Origin: Pseudomonadota bacterium
GTDB lineage: Bacteria > Pseudomonadota > Gammaproteobacteria > GCA-001735895
Reading direction: 5' to 3'
DNA: 34,124 bases
NCBI GenBank assembly: GCA_022563685.1
Contig: JADFMY010000021.1
Span: forward strand, 1 to 34,124
Positions 19,241 to 27,814 of this stretch are shown one piece after another (within the stretch, counting starts at the first letter, position 1; each line of letters starts with the position of its first letter). The translations under genes were made by a program, and so were the position numbers. The notes under the pieces were generated by a model. That model saw only the letters and a list, made by a program, of their open reading frames with translations. It was not told where the DNA came from and searched no databases.

Positions 19241-20346
19241 AGCAATAGCTCCAGCTTTTCCAGCAACACCTGATGTTGCTGTTCGGTTCCAATAGTAATG
19301 CGCAGAAACTCAGACATGTTGTAGTTGGCGACTGGTCTTACAATAATTCCCTGCCGCAACAGGGATTGATAAATTTCGTCGCTTCGTTGCCCAAAATGCA
19401 CGGTGAGGAAATTAGCCACCGAGGGGATATAGCGCAGATTCTTCGAAGAAAAATAATCGCCAAGTTGTTTAAGGCCTCGGGTGTTATTCACCCGGCTGGC
19501 CTGCACAAAATCTTCGCCGTCCAGGCTCGCAATAGCCGCTGCCTGCGCCACCGTACTGGCGTTGAAAGGTTGCCGTACCCGGTTCAACAAATCACACACA
19601 GCTGTGCTGGATATCGCATAGCCGACCCTGAGACCGGCCAGACCGTATATCTTTGAAAAGGTACGGGTCACGATCAAATTCGGATAATCGTCAAGCCACT
19701 GTAATGCGTCGGGATAATCGCTTTCTTCGACATACTCGAAATATGCCTCATCGACTACAATCGGGATGTGCGAGGGCACCCGATCGATAAAATCCTTTAA
19801 TTCCGTGCGCGACAGCCAGGTGCCGGTTGGGTTATTCGGGTTGGCGATAAATATCATTCTGGTCTGTTCGTTGATCAGCGCAAGCATGGCGGTTAAATCA
19901 TGGCCATAGGGCTGCGCATGATCGGGTGGCATGGCTTTGGCAACCCGGGCTGCAGCGCCACAGGCCTGCACCACCAGGGCGTAAACCAGGAAGGCGAATT
20001 CTGAATAGATTGCCTCTGTCCCTTTTTCCAGAAATGTTCGAGCGAGTAAATCGAGCACATCATTCGAACCATTACCGACGGTTATCTGGTCACTCTGGAT
20101 ACCCAGTTTGGCTGCCAGTTTTTGCTTCAGATAGTACGCGTTGGCGTCCGGGTATAGTTCGATATTCTGACTGGCCTGATCGATTGCCTTTCTGGCGGAA
20201 TCACAGCATCCAAGCGGATTTTCATTGGAAGCGAGCTTAATCGCGTTGGAAATTCCCAGTTCACGTTCGAGCTCCTCCACCGGCTTTCCTGGCGTATAGG
20301 GCTGCAATAATTTAACTGGCGCGCGCGCAGAATCTATTACTGACAT
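19237..20346 (-). CDS. hisC: Histidinol-phosphate/aromatic aminotransferase (HisC2 type)
   Basis: This is a class I/II PLP aminotransferase of 369 residues. ASNENPLGC at about 40, GNGSNDVLDLLARTF, FIANPNNPTGTWL, DEAYFEYVE, TRTFSKIYGLAGLRVGYA (Schiff-base Lys) and the FLRITIGT C-terminal Arg motif are visible. Its place between pheA and tyrA suggests it mainly transaminates phenylpyruvate, hydroxyphenylpyruvate or prephenate, as proposed for the equivalent hisC2 gene in Pseudomonas, possibly alongside histidine synthesis. The TGATG junction with pheA indicates translational coupling. Confidence 0.94.
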   Translation of the reverse strand: MSVIDSARAPVKLLQPYTPGKPVEELERELGISNAIKLASNENPLGCCDSARKAIDQASQNIELYPDANAYYLKQKLAAKLGIQSDQITVGNGSNDVLDLLARTFLEKGTEAIYSEFAFLVYALVVQACGAAARVAKAMPPDHAQPYGHDLTAMLALINEQTRMIFIANPNNPTGTWLSRTELKDFIDRVPSHIPIVVDEAYFEYVEESDYPDALQWLDDYPNLIVTRTFSKIYGLAGLRVGYAISSTAVCDLLNRVRQPFNASTVAQAAAIASLDGEDFVQASRVNNTRGLKQLGDYFSSKNLRYIPSVANFLTVHFGQRSDEIYQSLLRQGIIVRPVANYNMSEFLRITIGTEQQHQVLLEKLELLL

Positions 20347-21440
20347 CAGAGCGAAGCTTTCGGGTAGGATCCGAGAATTTTGAATCGATTCGCCTGACCC
20401 TTGAGTTCGAGTAATGCCTTTTGAACGTTATCCGAATTCTGATGGCCATCGATGTCGATGAAAAAAATATATTCCCATTTACGATCTGGAGCTGGACGGG
20501 ATTCGATCTTATTCATGCTGATACCATTATCCGCGAGCGGCTGTAATAGCCCCAGCAGGGCGCCTGGATAATTTTTCGTCGAGATCAGCAGAGAAGTCTT
20601 ATCGTCGCCACTGGGGTCTACATCCTGATTGCCGATTATCACGAATCGCGTGGTATTGTCGGATACATCCTCAATATTTTCGAAGCATATTTGCAGTTTG
20701 AAATTTTCCACCGCCGGCAGGCCGCAAATAGCCGCAGTAGCCGGGTCCTGACTGGCGATACGCGCGGCCTCGGCATTGCTGCTTACCGCCACGCGTTCAA
20801 TTTTCGGAAAATTCTGGTCAAGCCAGTGCCTGCATTGCGCGAGCGATTGCTGGTGTGAATAAATCTGGCTGATCTGCGAAACGTCCTGCGATTGATTCGC
20901 CAGGTGATGGTGTATGCGCATCTCTACTTCACCGCTGACCTTGAGGTCAGAATCTATAAACATATCCAGCGTGTGGCTGATCACACCTTCGGTAGAATTT
21001 TCAACCGGTACCAGACCGTAGTCTGCATGCCCGGATTCCACTGAACTGAACACGTCAGGGATACTACTCATCGGAATAGTGGTTACCGAATGACCAAAGT
21101 GTTTGAATGCCGCACTCTGAGTAAAGGTGCCTTCGGGCCCCAGGTAAGCGATTTTCAAGGGTTGCTCGAGCGCGAGGCAGGCAGACATCACTTCACGAAT
21201 CAGGCGGCCTACCTCGTCATCGCTCAAAGGCCCCTGGTTTGATGTCTTCAATCGTTGTATTACCTGAGCTTCCCGGTCTGGACGGAAAAAATGGGTCAAA
21301 TCACCCGCTTGACTGGAATCACCCCGCTTGACTTCGGCAACCTGGACCGCGCAACGCGCACGCTGGTTGAACAATGCGAGTAGCTGGGCGTCGATTGCAT
21401 CGATTTGATCGCGTAACTTTTGCAGTGGATCGTCACTCAT
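20346..21440 (-). CDS. pheA: Bifunctional chorismate mutase/prephenate dehydratase (P-protein)
   Basis: PheA converts chorismate to prephenate and then to phenylpyruvate. The 364 residues divide into an N-terminal AroQ-type chorismate mutase (LRDQIDAIDAQLLALFNQRA), a prephenate dehydratase domain from about residue 94 (IAYLGPEGTFTQSAA, NSTEGVISHTLDMF, and DNTTRFVIIG with the catalytic TRF), and a C-terminal ACT domain. The ACT domain carries PGALLGLL and KIESRPAP, the phenylalanine-binding GALL and ESRP motifs, so feedback inhibition by Phe is expected. The start is 12 bases after gyrA; serC, usually between gyrA and pheA, is missing. Confidence 0.97.
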   Translation of the reverse strand: MSDDPLQKLRDQIDAIDAQLLALFNQRARCAVQVAEVKRGDSSQAGDLTHFFRPDREAQVIQRLKTSNQGPLSDDEVGRLIREVMSACLALEQPLKIAYLGPEGTFTQSAAFKHFGHSVTTIPMSSIPDVFSSVESGHADYGLVPVENSTEGVISHTLDMFIDSDLKVSGEVEMRIHHHLANQSQDVSQISQIYSHQQSLAQCRHWLDQNFPKIERVAVSSNAEAARIASQDPATAAICGLPAVENFKLQICFENIEDVSDNTTRFVIIGNQDVDPSGDDKTSLLISTKNYPGALLGLLQPLADNGISMNKIESRPAPDRKWEYIFFIDIDGHQNSDNVQKALLELKGQANRFKILGSYPKASL

Positions 21441-21452
21441 GGGCCTGTCGCC

Positions 21453-24011
21453 TTATTCCTGATCGCCCGGCTCGTCCCCATTGACGCTTGATGCCACAGG
21501 TTCGATCTGTACCAGTTTTTCGTTTTCGCCCAGACGAATCAGCGTGACCCCCTGTGTATTTCGCGCGAGAATGGAAATATCTCCTACCGGGGTGCGCACC
21601 AGCGTACCTGCATTGCTGATCAGCATCACTTCTTCGTCATCGTTGGTTTTTATCGCCCCGACTACGCGGCCATTACGTTTCGAAGTTTTAATCGAGATCA
21701 CCCCCTGACCCCCTCTTCCCTGTACAGAAAAATGCTTGATACGGGTTCGTTTACCATAACCATTTTCCGTCGCGAACAAAATTTCGCCCTCGTTGGAATC
21801 GGTCGCAATCAGCGAGATGACCTCGTCACTCGTCTTGATTTTAATACCACGTACCCCCGCGGCGGTTCGGCCCATAGCCCGCACACTCGCTTCGGTTATG
21901 CGAATACCCTTGCCTGTACTGGTAAATAACATTAAGTCATAGCTACCATCGGTTAACTCGACCCCGATTAAACTGTCGCCATCCCGCAGGTCGAGCGCAA
22001 TGATACCGTTGGCGCGAGGCCGTGAAAAACTCGATAGCGGCGTACGTTTGACCTTGCCTGCGGCTGTGGCAAAGAATATGAACTGATCTTCTGGATATTC
22101 GCGTACCGGGAGAATCGCGGTGATTCGTTCATTTTTCTCCAATGGTAGCAGGTTCACCATTGGGCGCCCGCGTGCAGTCCGGCTACCGATCGGTAACTGG
22201 TAGACTTTCTGCCAGTAAACCTTGCCACGCGTCGAAAAGCACAACAATGTGTCGTGGGTCGAAGCGACAAACATCTGTTCGACGAAATCTTCATCCTTGA
22301 CCCTGGTTGCGGCTTTTCCGCGACCACCACGGCGCTGGGGTGAATAGGATTCGAGCGGTTGCGCCTTGGCATAGCCAAGATGCGAGATAGTGACCACGAC
22401 ATCTTCTTCGCTGATTAAATCTTCAACCGTCAAATCCGAATGGTCGACCACGATTTCTGTTCGTCGCGGGTCAGAAAACTGTTCCTTGATCGCTTCTAGT
22501 TCGAGTCGAATTTCCTGCTTCAGGCGTCCGTCACGCTGCAATATATCGAGCAGATCTTCGATTTTCCCCAGAATTTCCCGATATTCGGTAATAATTTTAT
22601 CCTGTTCCAGGCCGGTTAATCTGTGCAGTCTTAAATCCAGGATGGACTGCGCCTGTTTTTCGGTCAGCCGATACTCGGCTCCTATCAACCCACTTTGCTC
22701 GGGAATATCCTCGGGACGCGAAGAATCGGCCCCGGCGCGCTTCAGCATCTCCATCACCACCCCGGGTGACCAGGTATTTTCCAGCAGCGCAGATTTCGCA
22801 ACCGCAGGGCTCGAAGACTTTTTAATCAGCGCGATTATTGCGTCGATATTCGACAGCGCTATCGCCAGACCTTCCAGGATATGCGCCCTGTCCCGTGCTT
22901 TACGTAAGTCGAATATAGTGCGGCGCGTGACTACTTCACGACGGTGCGAGATAAAAGCCTCTAAGATAGCTTTCAGATTCAGCACCCTGGGCTGTCCTTT
23001 GACGAGCGCGACCATGTTGATACCAAACACATTCTGCAATTGCGTTTGCTTGTAAAGGTTATTCACTATCACGTCGGCAATTTCACCCCGGCGCAATTCG
23101 ATCACCATGCGCATTCCATCCTTGTCCGATTCGTCACGCAGGCCAGTGATTCCTTCCAGCCGTTTTTCCTTCACCAGCTGCGCTATTTTTTCCAGCAGAC
23201 GCGCCTTGTTCACCTGGTACGGTAATTCGGTAACGATGATGCTCTGACGTCCCGACTTATCTTCTTCGTAATGAGTTTTGCCGCGCAGATAAATCTTGCC
23301 CCGTCCGGTCCGGTAAGCTTCGCGAATGCCACGCGCTCCATTGATAAACCCGGCGGTCGGAAAATCCGGCCCCGGAATACATTGCATGAGTGCTTCGACG
23401 TCAGCCTCGGGTTGGTCGAGCAATAAAATGCAGGCATCGACTACTTCAGCCAGATTGTGCGGTGGGATATTGGTCGCCATGCCCACGGCGATGCCCGATG
23501 ATCCATTGATCAATAAATTGGGTGCACGCGTGGGGAGTACCGCTGGTTCGTGTTCGGACTCGTCGTAATTGGGCAGGAAATCGACCGTATCCCTGTCGAG
23601 ATCCGCCAGCAACTCGTGGGCAATGCGCGACATGCGTACTTCGGTATAACGCATCGCCGCAGGAGAGTCGCCATCGACCGAGCCGAAGTTGCCCTGACCG
23701 TCGATCAGCATATGGCGCATGGAGAAAGGTTGCGCCATTCTTACGATGGTGTCATAAACCGCAGTATCGCCGTGTGGATGATATTTACCGATTACATCGC
23801 CAACCACGCGAGCTGATTTTTTGTAGGGTTTGTTATAGTCTGTACCCAGTACATGCATGGCAAATAATACGCGCCGATGGACCGGCTTAAGCCCATCCCT
23901 GACGTCGGGTAAAGCGCGCCCGACGATGACGCTCATTGCGTATTCGAGATACGACCGGCGCATCTCGTCTTCCAGGTTTACAGGAATTACTTCTTTGGCG
24001 ATATCAGCCAT
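21453..24011 (-). CDS. gyrA: DNA gyrase subunit A
   Basis: GyrA is the DNA-cutting subunit of gyrase. The 852-residue protein has the breakage-reunion domain ([19 protein letters not shown], catalytic Tyr122 in [10 protein letters not shown]) and a six-bladed C-terminal DNA-wrapping domain containing the GyrA box QRRGGRGK near residue 562. In the quinolone-determining region ([14 protein letters not shown]) position 83 is Thr and 87 is Asp. Thr83 is the wild-type residue in Pseudomonas aeruginosa, so it need not mean resistance. It heads the long operon running to pyrF. Confidence 0.98.
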   Translation of the reverse strand: MADIAKEVIPVNLEDEMRRSYLEYAMSVIVGRALPDVRDGLKPVHRRVLFAMHVLGTDYNKPYKKSARVVGDVIGKYHPHGDTAVYDTIVRMAQPFSMRHMLIDGQGNFGSVDGDSPAAMRYTEVRMSRIAHELLADLDRDTVDFLPNYDESEHEPAVLPTRAPNLLINGSSGIAVGMATNIPPHNLAEVVDACILLLDQPEADVEALMQCIPGPDFPTAGFINGARGIREAYRTGRGKIYLRGKTHYEEDKSGRQSIIVTELPYQVNKARLLEKIAQLVKEKRLEGITGLRDESDKDGMRMVIELRRGEIADVIVNNLYKQTQLQNVFGINMVALVKGQPRVLNLKAILEAFISHRREVVTRRTIFDLRKARDRAHILEGLAIALSNIDAIIALIKKSSSPAVAKSALLENTWSPGVVMEMLKRAGADSSRPEDIPEQSGLIGAEYRLTEKQAQSILDLRLHRLTGLEQDKIITEYREILGKIEDLLDILQRDGRLKQEIRLELEAIKEQFSDPRRTEIVVDHSDLTVEDLISEEDVVVTISHLGYAKAQPLESYSPQRRGGRGKAATRVKDEDFVEQMFVASTHDTLLCFSTRGKVYWQKVYQLPIGSRTARGRPMVNLLPLEKNERITAILPVREYPEDQFIFFATAAGKVKRTPLSSFSRPRANGIIALDLRDGDSLIGVELTDGSYDLMLFTSTGKGIRITEASVRAMGRTAAGVRGIKIKTSDEVISLIATDSNEGEILFATENGYGKRTRIKHFSVQGRGGQGVISIKTSKRNGRVVGAIKTNDDEEVMLISNAGTLVRTPVGDISILARNTQGVTLIRLGENEKLVQIEPVASSVNGDEPGDQE

Positions 24012-24071
24012 AAAAAATGTTACTCAAAAAGTTAATTTTAGCGTAGGAATCATTTATCTTGCATTGGCGCG

Positions 24072-24080
24072 ATTTTATCA
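24072..24080 (-). promoter_or_regulatory. Extended -10 promoter of gyrA
   Basis: On the minus strand TGATAAAAT matches the extended -10 form (TG, one base, TAAAAT). A TTGACT lies 13 bases upstream of the hexamer, too close to be its -35 partner; extended -10 promoters can work without one. Transcription would start near 24065, about 55 bases before the gyrA ATG. Confidence 0.45.
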
Positions 24081-24192
24081 CAAACCCAGTAGTCAACACT
24101 ACTGATTACTAATGTCTTCTTAGAAATTAATGTGGACGTTTTAATCCTTTTCCACCGGTATTCAGAGTGATAGGCATTGCGCACTGGTGTAT

Positions 24193-24208
24193 AGGCAAAC
24201 CTTTGCCT
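24193..24208. promoter_or_regulatory. Inverted repeat in the gyrA/mtaD divergent region
   Basis: AGGCAAA and TTTGCCT flank a CC centre, a perfect 7-bp dyad in the 252-base space between the divergent gyrA and mtaD genes, 56 bases before the mtaD start. It has the size of a dimeric regulator operator, but no regulator gene is nearby. Confidence 0.35.
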
Positions 24209-24263
24209 GAAACCGCATAGCATTTTCATTTGCAGGCAGGACGAAATCTTGTAAGGTTCGGCT

Positions 24264-25589
24264 ATGAATAGCCAATACCAGATTTTATTGCCGAAGTGGA
24301 TAGTAACGGTTAATCCTTCGTTCGAGGTACTGACCGACTACGCACTCATCATCAAGGATAGCGTGATCGACAGACTGATACCCGTCGATGAATTGCAAAT
24401 CCAGGAAGATTATCCTGGAGCCGAAACGATCGAGTTACCCGATCATATCCTGATGCCTGGCCTGGTCAATAGCCATACCCATGCCTCTATGAGTCTGTTT
24501 CGAGGCATCGCCGATGACCTTCATTTGATGGACTGGCTCGAAAACCATATCTGGCCGGCCGAGGGGCGATGGGTAGATCGACAGTTTATCGACGATGGCT
24601 GCCAGCTCACGATCGCCGAAATGATTCGTTCGGGTACTACCTGTATGAATGACATGTACTTCTATCCGGACCAGGTCGCTCGCACAGCGCAGCGGCTTGG
24701 TATGCGCGCGGTAGTGGGGTTGATCCTACTCGATTTCCCTACGGTGTGGGCGAAGGACGCCGACGATTATTTGCATAAAGGGCTCGCGGTACACGATGAA
24801 ATCAAGGAGTATTCACTCATCACCAGTGCGCTGGCGCCACACGCGCCCTATACCGTTTCCGATGAGGCGTTTGAAAAACTGTCGGTCTACAGCAACGAAC
24901 TCGATTTGCCGGTACACATGCATATCCACGAAACTGAATTTGAAGTCGCCGAAGCGATTAAAAACACCGGTCGAAGGCCACTCGAAAGACTGGATCAATT
25001 AAACCTGGTCAATTCTAATTTGATCGCAGTACATATGACCCAGCTCAACGAGTTCGAAATCGAACGGCTCAGTGAAACCGGTGTTCACGTCATACATTGC
25101 CCTGAATCCAATTTAAAACTGGCCAGTGGCCTGTGCCCGGTGGCGCAATTGCAGGATAATGGCATCAACGTCGCACTGGGCACCGATAGTGCGGCAAGCA
25201 ATAACGATCTCGATATGCTGGCAGAAATGAGGACGGCGGCGTTGCTGGCGAAAGGAGTCAGTGGCGACGCCACCGCCTGTAATGCACAACAGGCAATTCA
25301 AATGGCGACTATCAATGGCGCCAAAGCACTGGGCCTGGGTGAGCGTATCGGGTCTATCGAGGTAAAAAAGCAGGCTGATTTAATTGGGGTTGACCTGTCG
25401 AAATGTAATACCCAACCGGTTTATGACCCGGTGACATGTTTGGTTTACGCCGCTAATAGTCAGCAGGTTTCACACGTCTGGATCGATGGTGTGTGCCAGT
25501 TACGCGACTACCAGCTGATAAACATTGATACCGATGAAATCATCAATAAGGCACGATCCTGGGCCGACAAGATGAGGAGTACTGCATGA
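24264..25589 (+). CDS. mtaD: 5-methylthioadenosine/S-adenosylhomocysteine deaminase (amidohydrolase)
   Basis: This 441-residue TIM-barrel metal-dependent amidohydrolase has NSHTHASMSLFRG (HxH metal ligands at 71 and 73), HMHIHETEFE (218-227) and LGTDSAASNNDLDM with the metal-binding Asp near 308. It resembles the MTA/SAH deaminase branch and the equivalent gene of Pseudomonas aeruginosa that lies next to gyrA and ubiG. The likely reaction is deamination of methylthioadenosine to methylthioinosine. The ATG has an AAGG ribosome site seven bases upstream. It overlaps ubiG by ATGA. The neighbouring mtnA of Pseudomonas is missing. Confidence 0.9.
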   Translation: MNSQYQILLPKWIVTVNPSFEVLTDYALIIKDSVIDRLIPVDELQIQEDYPGAETIELPDHILMPGLVNSHTHASMSLFRGIADDLHLMDWLENHIWPAEGRWVDRQFIDDGCQLTIAEMIRSGTTCMNDMYFYPDQVARTAQRLGMRAVVGLILLDFPTVWAKDADDYLHKGLAVHDEIKEYSLITSALAPHAPYTVSDEAFEKLSVYSNELDLPVHMHIHETEFEVAEAIKNTGRRPLERLDQLNLVNSNLIAVHMTQLNEFEIERLSETGVHVIHCPESNLKLASGLCPVAQLQDNGINVALGTDSAASNNDLDMLAEMRTAALLAKGVSGDATACNAQQAIQMATINGAKALGLGERIGSIEVKKQADLIGVDLSKCNTQPVYDPVTCLVYAANSQQVSHVWIDGVCQLRDYQLINIDTDEIINKARSWADKMRSTA

Positions 25590-26290
25590 GCGATATCAAC
25601 GTCGATCCCGATGAAATCGAGAAATTTCAGGCCCTGGCCAGTCGCTGGTGGGACAGCGAAAGCGAATTTAAACCCCTGCACGACATCAACCCGCTACGAG
25701 TGGACTATATTGAAACGCACTGCGATGGCCTGACCGATAAGAAAATACTCGATATCGGCTGCGGTGGCGGCATTCTCTGCGAGGCGCTGGTGCTGAAAGG
25801 TGGAATCGTCAGTGGCATCGATATGGCCGACAAGGCGCTCAAGGTAGCTAAAATACATCTGCTTGAATCGAAGCTCGACGTCGATTACCAACTGAGTACT
25901 GCCGAAGACTATGCTTTAGAACATGGCGCAAGTTTCGACGTGATAACCTGCCTGGAAATGCTCGAGCACGTGCCCGATCCAGGCTCGGTAGTGTCGGCCG
26001 CGGCAAAACTGTTGAAGCCCGATGGACAACTGTTCTTTTCGACCATAAACCGCAACCCCAAGTCATTCGTACTGGCGATTCTGGGCGCCGAATATGTATT
26101 GAATTTACTGCCTAAAGGGACTCACGAATACCAAAAGTTTATCAAACCGTCCGAACTGGCCTCGGTGGTTCGCAGCAACCAGCTGGAAGTGCATGATATT
26201 ACCGGGATGACCTACAACCTGTTGAGTAAACGCTACAAGCTGGGTAAGGATATAGATGTCAACTACCTGATGCACTGCTCGTTCCAATGA
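25586..26290 (+). CDS. ubiG: Ubiquinone biosynthesis O-methyltransferase UbiG
   Basis: UbiG performs both O-methylations of the ubiquinone ring using SAM. The 234-residue protein has FQALASRWWDSESEFKPLHD at the N-terminus, the SAM motif ILDIGCGGGILCEAL at about 54-68, LEMLEHVPDP, and FFSTINRNPKSF, all typical. It overlaps both neighbours by 4 bases. Its by-product SAH is a possible substrate of the upstream deaminase family. Confidence 0.97.
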   Translation: MSDINVDPDEIEKFQALASRWWDSESEFKPLHDINPLRVDYIETHCDGLTDKKILDIGCGGGILCEALVLKGGIVSGIDMADKALKVAKIHLLESKLDVDYQLSTAEDYALEHGASFDVITCLEMLEHVPDPGSVVSAAAKLLKPDGQLFFSTINRNPKSFVLAILGAEYVLNLLPKGTHEYQKFIKPSELASVVRSNQLEVHDITGMTYNLLSKRYKLGKDIDVNYLMHCSFQ

Positions 26291-26943
26291 TTGAAGCAGT
26301 ATTGTTCGATCTTGACGGTACCCTGGTCGATACCGCCCCGGATATGGGCGCGGCACTCAACAATTTACTGATCGAAGAAAAGCTGGCGCCGGTTCCAATG
26401 GATATTATCCGTCCCTTTGTATCACAGGGCGCGCTGGTGCTGACGAAACTCGGATTTTCCGAACATGTGCCGGAATCGGAAATAGAACCCTTACGGCAAC
26501 GCTACCTGGATCATTATCGGGCTATCGTGGCCGACAATTCCGCACTGTTTGACGGCTTCGAGCAGGTACTCGAATCGCTCGATAATCAGGGTACGCCCTG
26601 GGGTATAGTCACCAATAAACCGGAATGGTTGACCACCCCGCTGCTGGAGCAGTTGGCGCTAAACGACAATGCAGCAGTCGTCATTTGTGGCGATTCGCTG
26701 GAACAGCGAAAACCCCATCCGCTGCCCCTTATCGTCGCGGCCGAAACCATCGGCATCGACTGCCAGAGCTGTGTTTATATCGGGGATGATCCGCGCGACA
26801 TAGATGCGGGTAAGGCCGCCAAAATGACAACATTGATCGCCGCTTACGGTTATATCAATCAGGACATCGATCTGAACCAATGGCAGGCAGACGGGGTGAT
26901 AGAAAAACCGATTGATCTACTAACACACCCGCTGTTGAATTGA
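26287..26943 (+). CDS. mupP: HAD-family phosphatase, MupP/Gph type
   Basis: This 218-residue HAD hydrolase has the nucleophile motif AVLFDLDGTLVDTAPDM at 4-20, IVTNKPEWLTTPLL (motif II), KPHPLPL (motif III Lys) and YIGDDPRDIDAGKAA (motif IV). By sequence it could be phosphoglycolate phosphatase. Its place between ubiG and yciK is that of Pseudomonas mupP, the MurNAc 6-phosphate phosphatase of cell-wall recycling, so I prefer that name. It starts with an ATGA overlap on ubiG. Confidence 0.85.
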   Translation: MIEAVLFDLDGTLVDTAPDMGAALNNLLIEEKLAPVPMDIIRPFVSQGALVLTKLGFSEHVPESEIEPLRQRYLDHYRAIVADNSALFDGFEQVLESLDNQGTPWGIVTNKPEWLTTPLLEQLALNDNAAVVICGDSLEQRKPHPLPLIVAAETIGIDCQSCVYIGDDPRDIDAGKAAKMTTLIAAYGYINQDIDLNQWQADGVIEKPIDLLTHPLLN

Positions 26944-26957
26944 GGCCCCTTATAATC

Positions 26958-27704
26958 ATGGCGCAAATACCCGAAACCTTCGCACCCACGGATGATTTAT
27001 TGCAGGATAAAATTATTCTCGTCACTGGCGCCACCGGGGGATTTGGCAAGGCAATCTCACTCGCCTGTGCCAGACATGGTGCCACCGTGATCTTGCTGGC
27101 CAGAAATTTGCGCCTGGCCGAAGCGCTGTACGATGAAATCGAAAAAGCCGGGTATCCGAAACCGGCGATTTATCCGATGAATCTGGAAGGTGCGGCCGAA
27201 CACGATTACCAGGAACTCGCGCAAAATATCGAAAAGGAATTCGGCCGCCTCGATGGGTTGATCCATTGTGCCGCACTGCTCGGCGCCCCTACCCCGTTCG
27301 AACATAGCGATACGGAAACCTGGTACAAGGTACACCAGGTCAATTTACACGCACCCTATCTATTGACCCGCAGCGTGATTCCCCTGCTCAAAAAATCGAA
27401 ACGCTGCTCCCTGGTATTTATGATAGACGACAAAAAAACCGCCTACTGGGACGCCTACTCGGTCAGTAAACAGGCTGTCGCCGCCATGGCCCAGTTAATT
27501 GCCGCCGAATTCGAAGGCAGCCCGCATCACGTTAATTGTATCAATCCCGGTAAAACCAAAACCGCATTACAGCTTCGCGCCTTTCCAGCCGCAAGTGACA
27601 ATGACCTGCTGCCCGCGCCGGAAGACCATACAGCAATGTTTCTTTACTTGATGAGCGATGAACTACAGGAAAACGGAGAGACCTTTTCACCACTTAATAA
27701 ATGA
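26958..27704 (+). CDS. yciK: SDR-family oxidoreductase YciK
   Basis: This short-chain dehydrogenase has 248 residues from the ATG at 26958; a TTG at 26940 overlapping the mupP stop would add six. The cofactor loop is LVTGATGGFGKA, the NAG-like position reads IHCAALLGAP, and the active-site pair is in YSVSKQAVAAM. Length and the C-terminal NPGKTKTALQLRAFP match the YciK family of gammaproteobacteria, whose substrate is unknown. It closes the mtaD operon. The GGGGTCAGA repeat begins two bases after its stop. Confidence 0.9.
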   Translation: MAQIPETFAPTDDLLQDKIILVTGATGGFGKAISLACARHGATVILLARNLRLAEALYDEIEKAGYPKPAIYPMNLEGAAEHDYQELAQNIEKEFGRLDGLIHCAALLGAPTPFEHSDTETWYKVHQVNLHAPYLLTRSVIPLLKKSKRCSLVFMIDDKKTAYWDAYSVSKQAVAAMAQLIAAEFEGSPHHVNCINPGKTKTALQLRAFPAASDNDLLPAPEDHTAMFLYLMSDELQENGETFSPLNK

Positions 27705-27705
27705 A

Positions 27706-27796
27706 AATCGGAAAATCGGGGTCAGATCACAATCGGAAAATCGGGGTCAGATCACAGTTATTGCTAATATTAGCGAAATCTGTGTTCTGACCCCGA
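27706..27796. repeat. Tandem 25-bp repeat with an inverted GGGGTCAGA arm
   Basis: Two perfect 25-base copies (27706-27730 and 27731-27755) each contain AATCGGGGTCAGATCAC. An inverted copy of the last 16 bases follows at 27781-27796 (15 of 16 match), after a 24-base A/T-rich spacer. The second copy and the inverted arm can form a 16-bp hairpin. The element fills most of the 110 bases between the convergent yciK and dnaE genes and could end transcription from both sides. The GGGGTCAGA core recalls dispersed palindromic elements of other proteobacteria, possibly mobilised by REP-associated transposases, but no transposase is here. Confidence 0.85.
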
Positions 27797-27814
27797 ATAC
27801 CTGTCACCATAATT

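Noticed and set aside
22390-23055. 221-residue plus-strand frame inside gyrA
   Set aside because: It is the antisense of conserved gyrA codons, Ser/Arg-rich, and has no ribosome site or motif.
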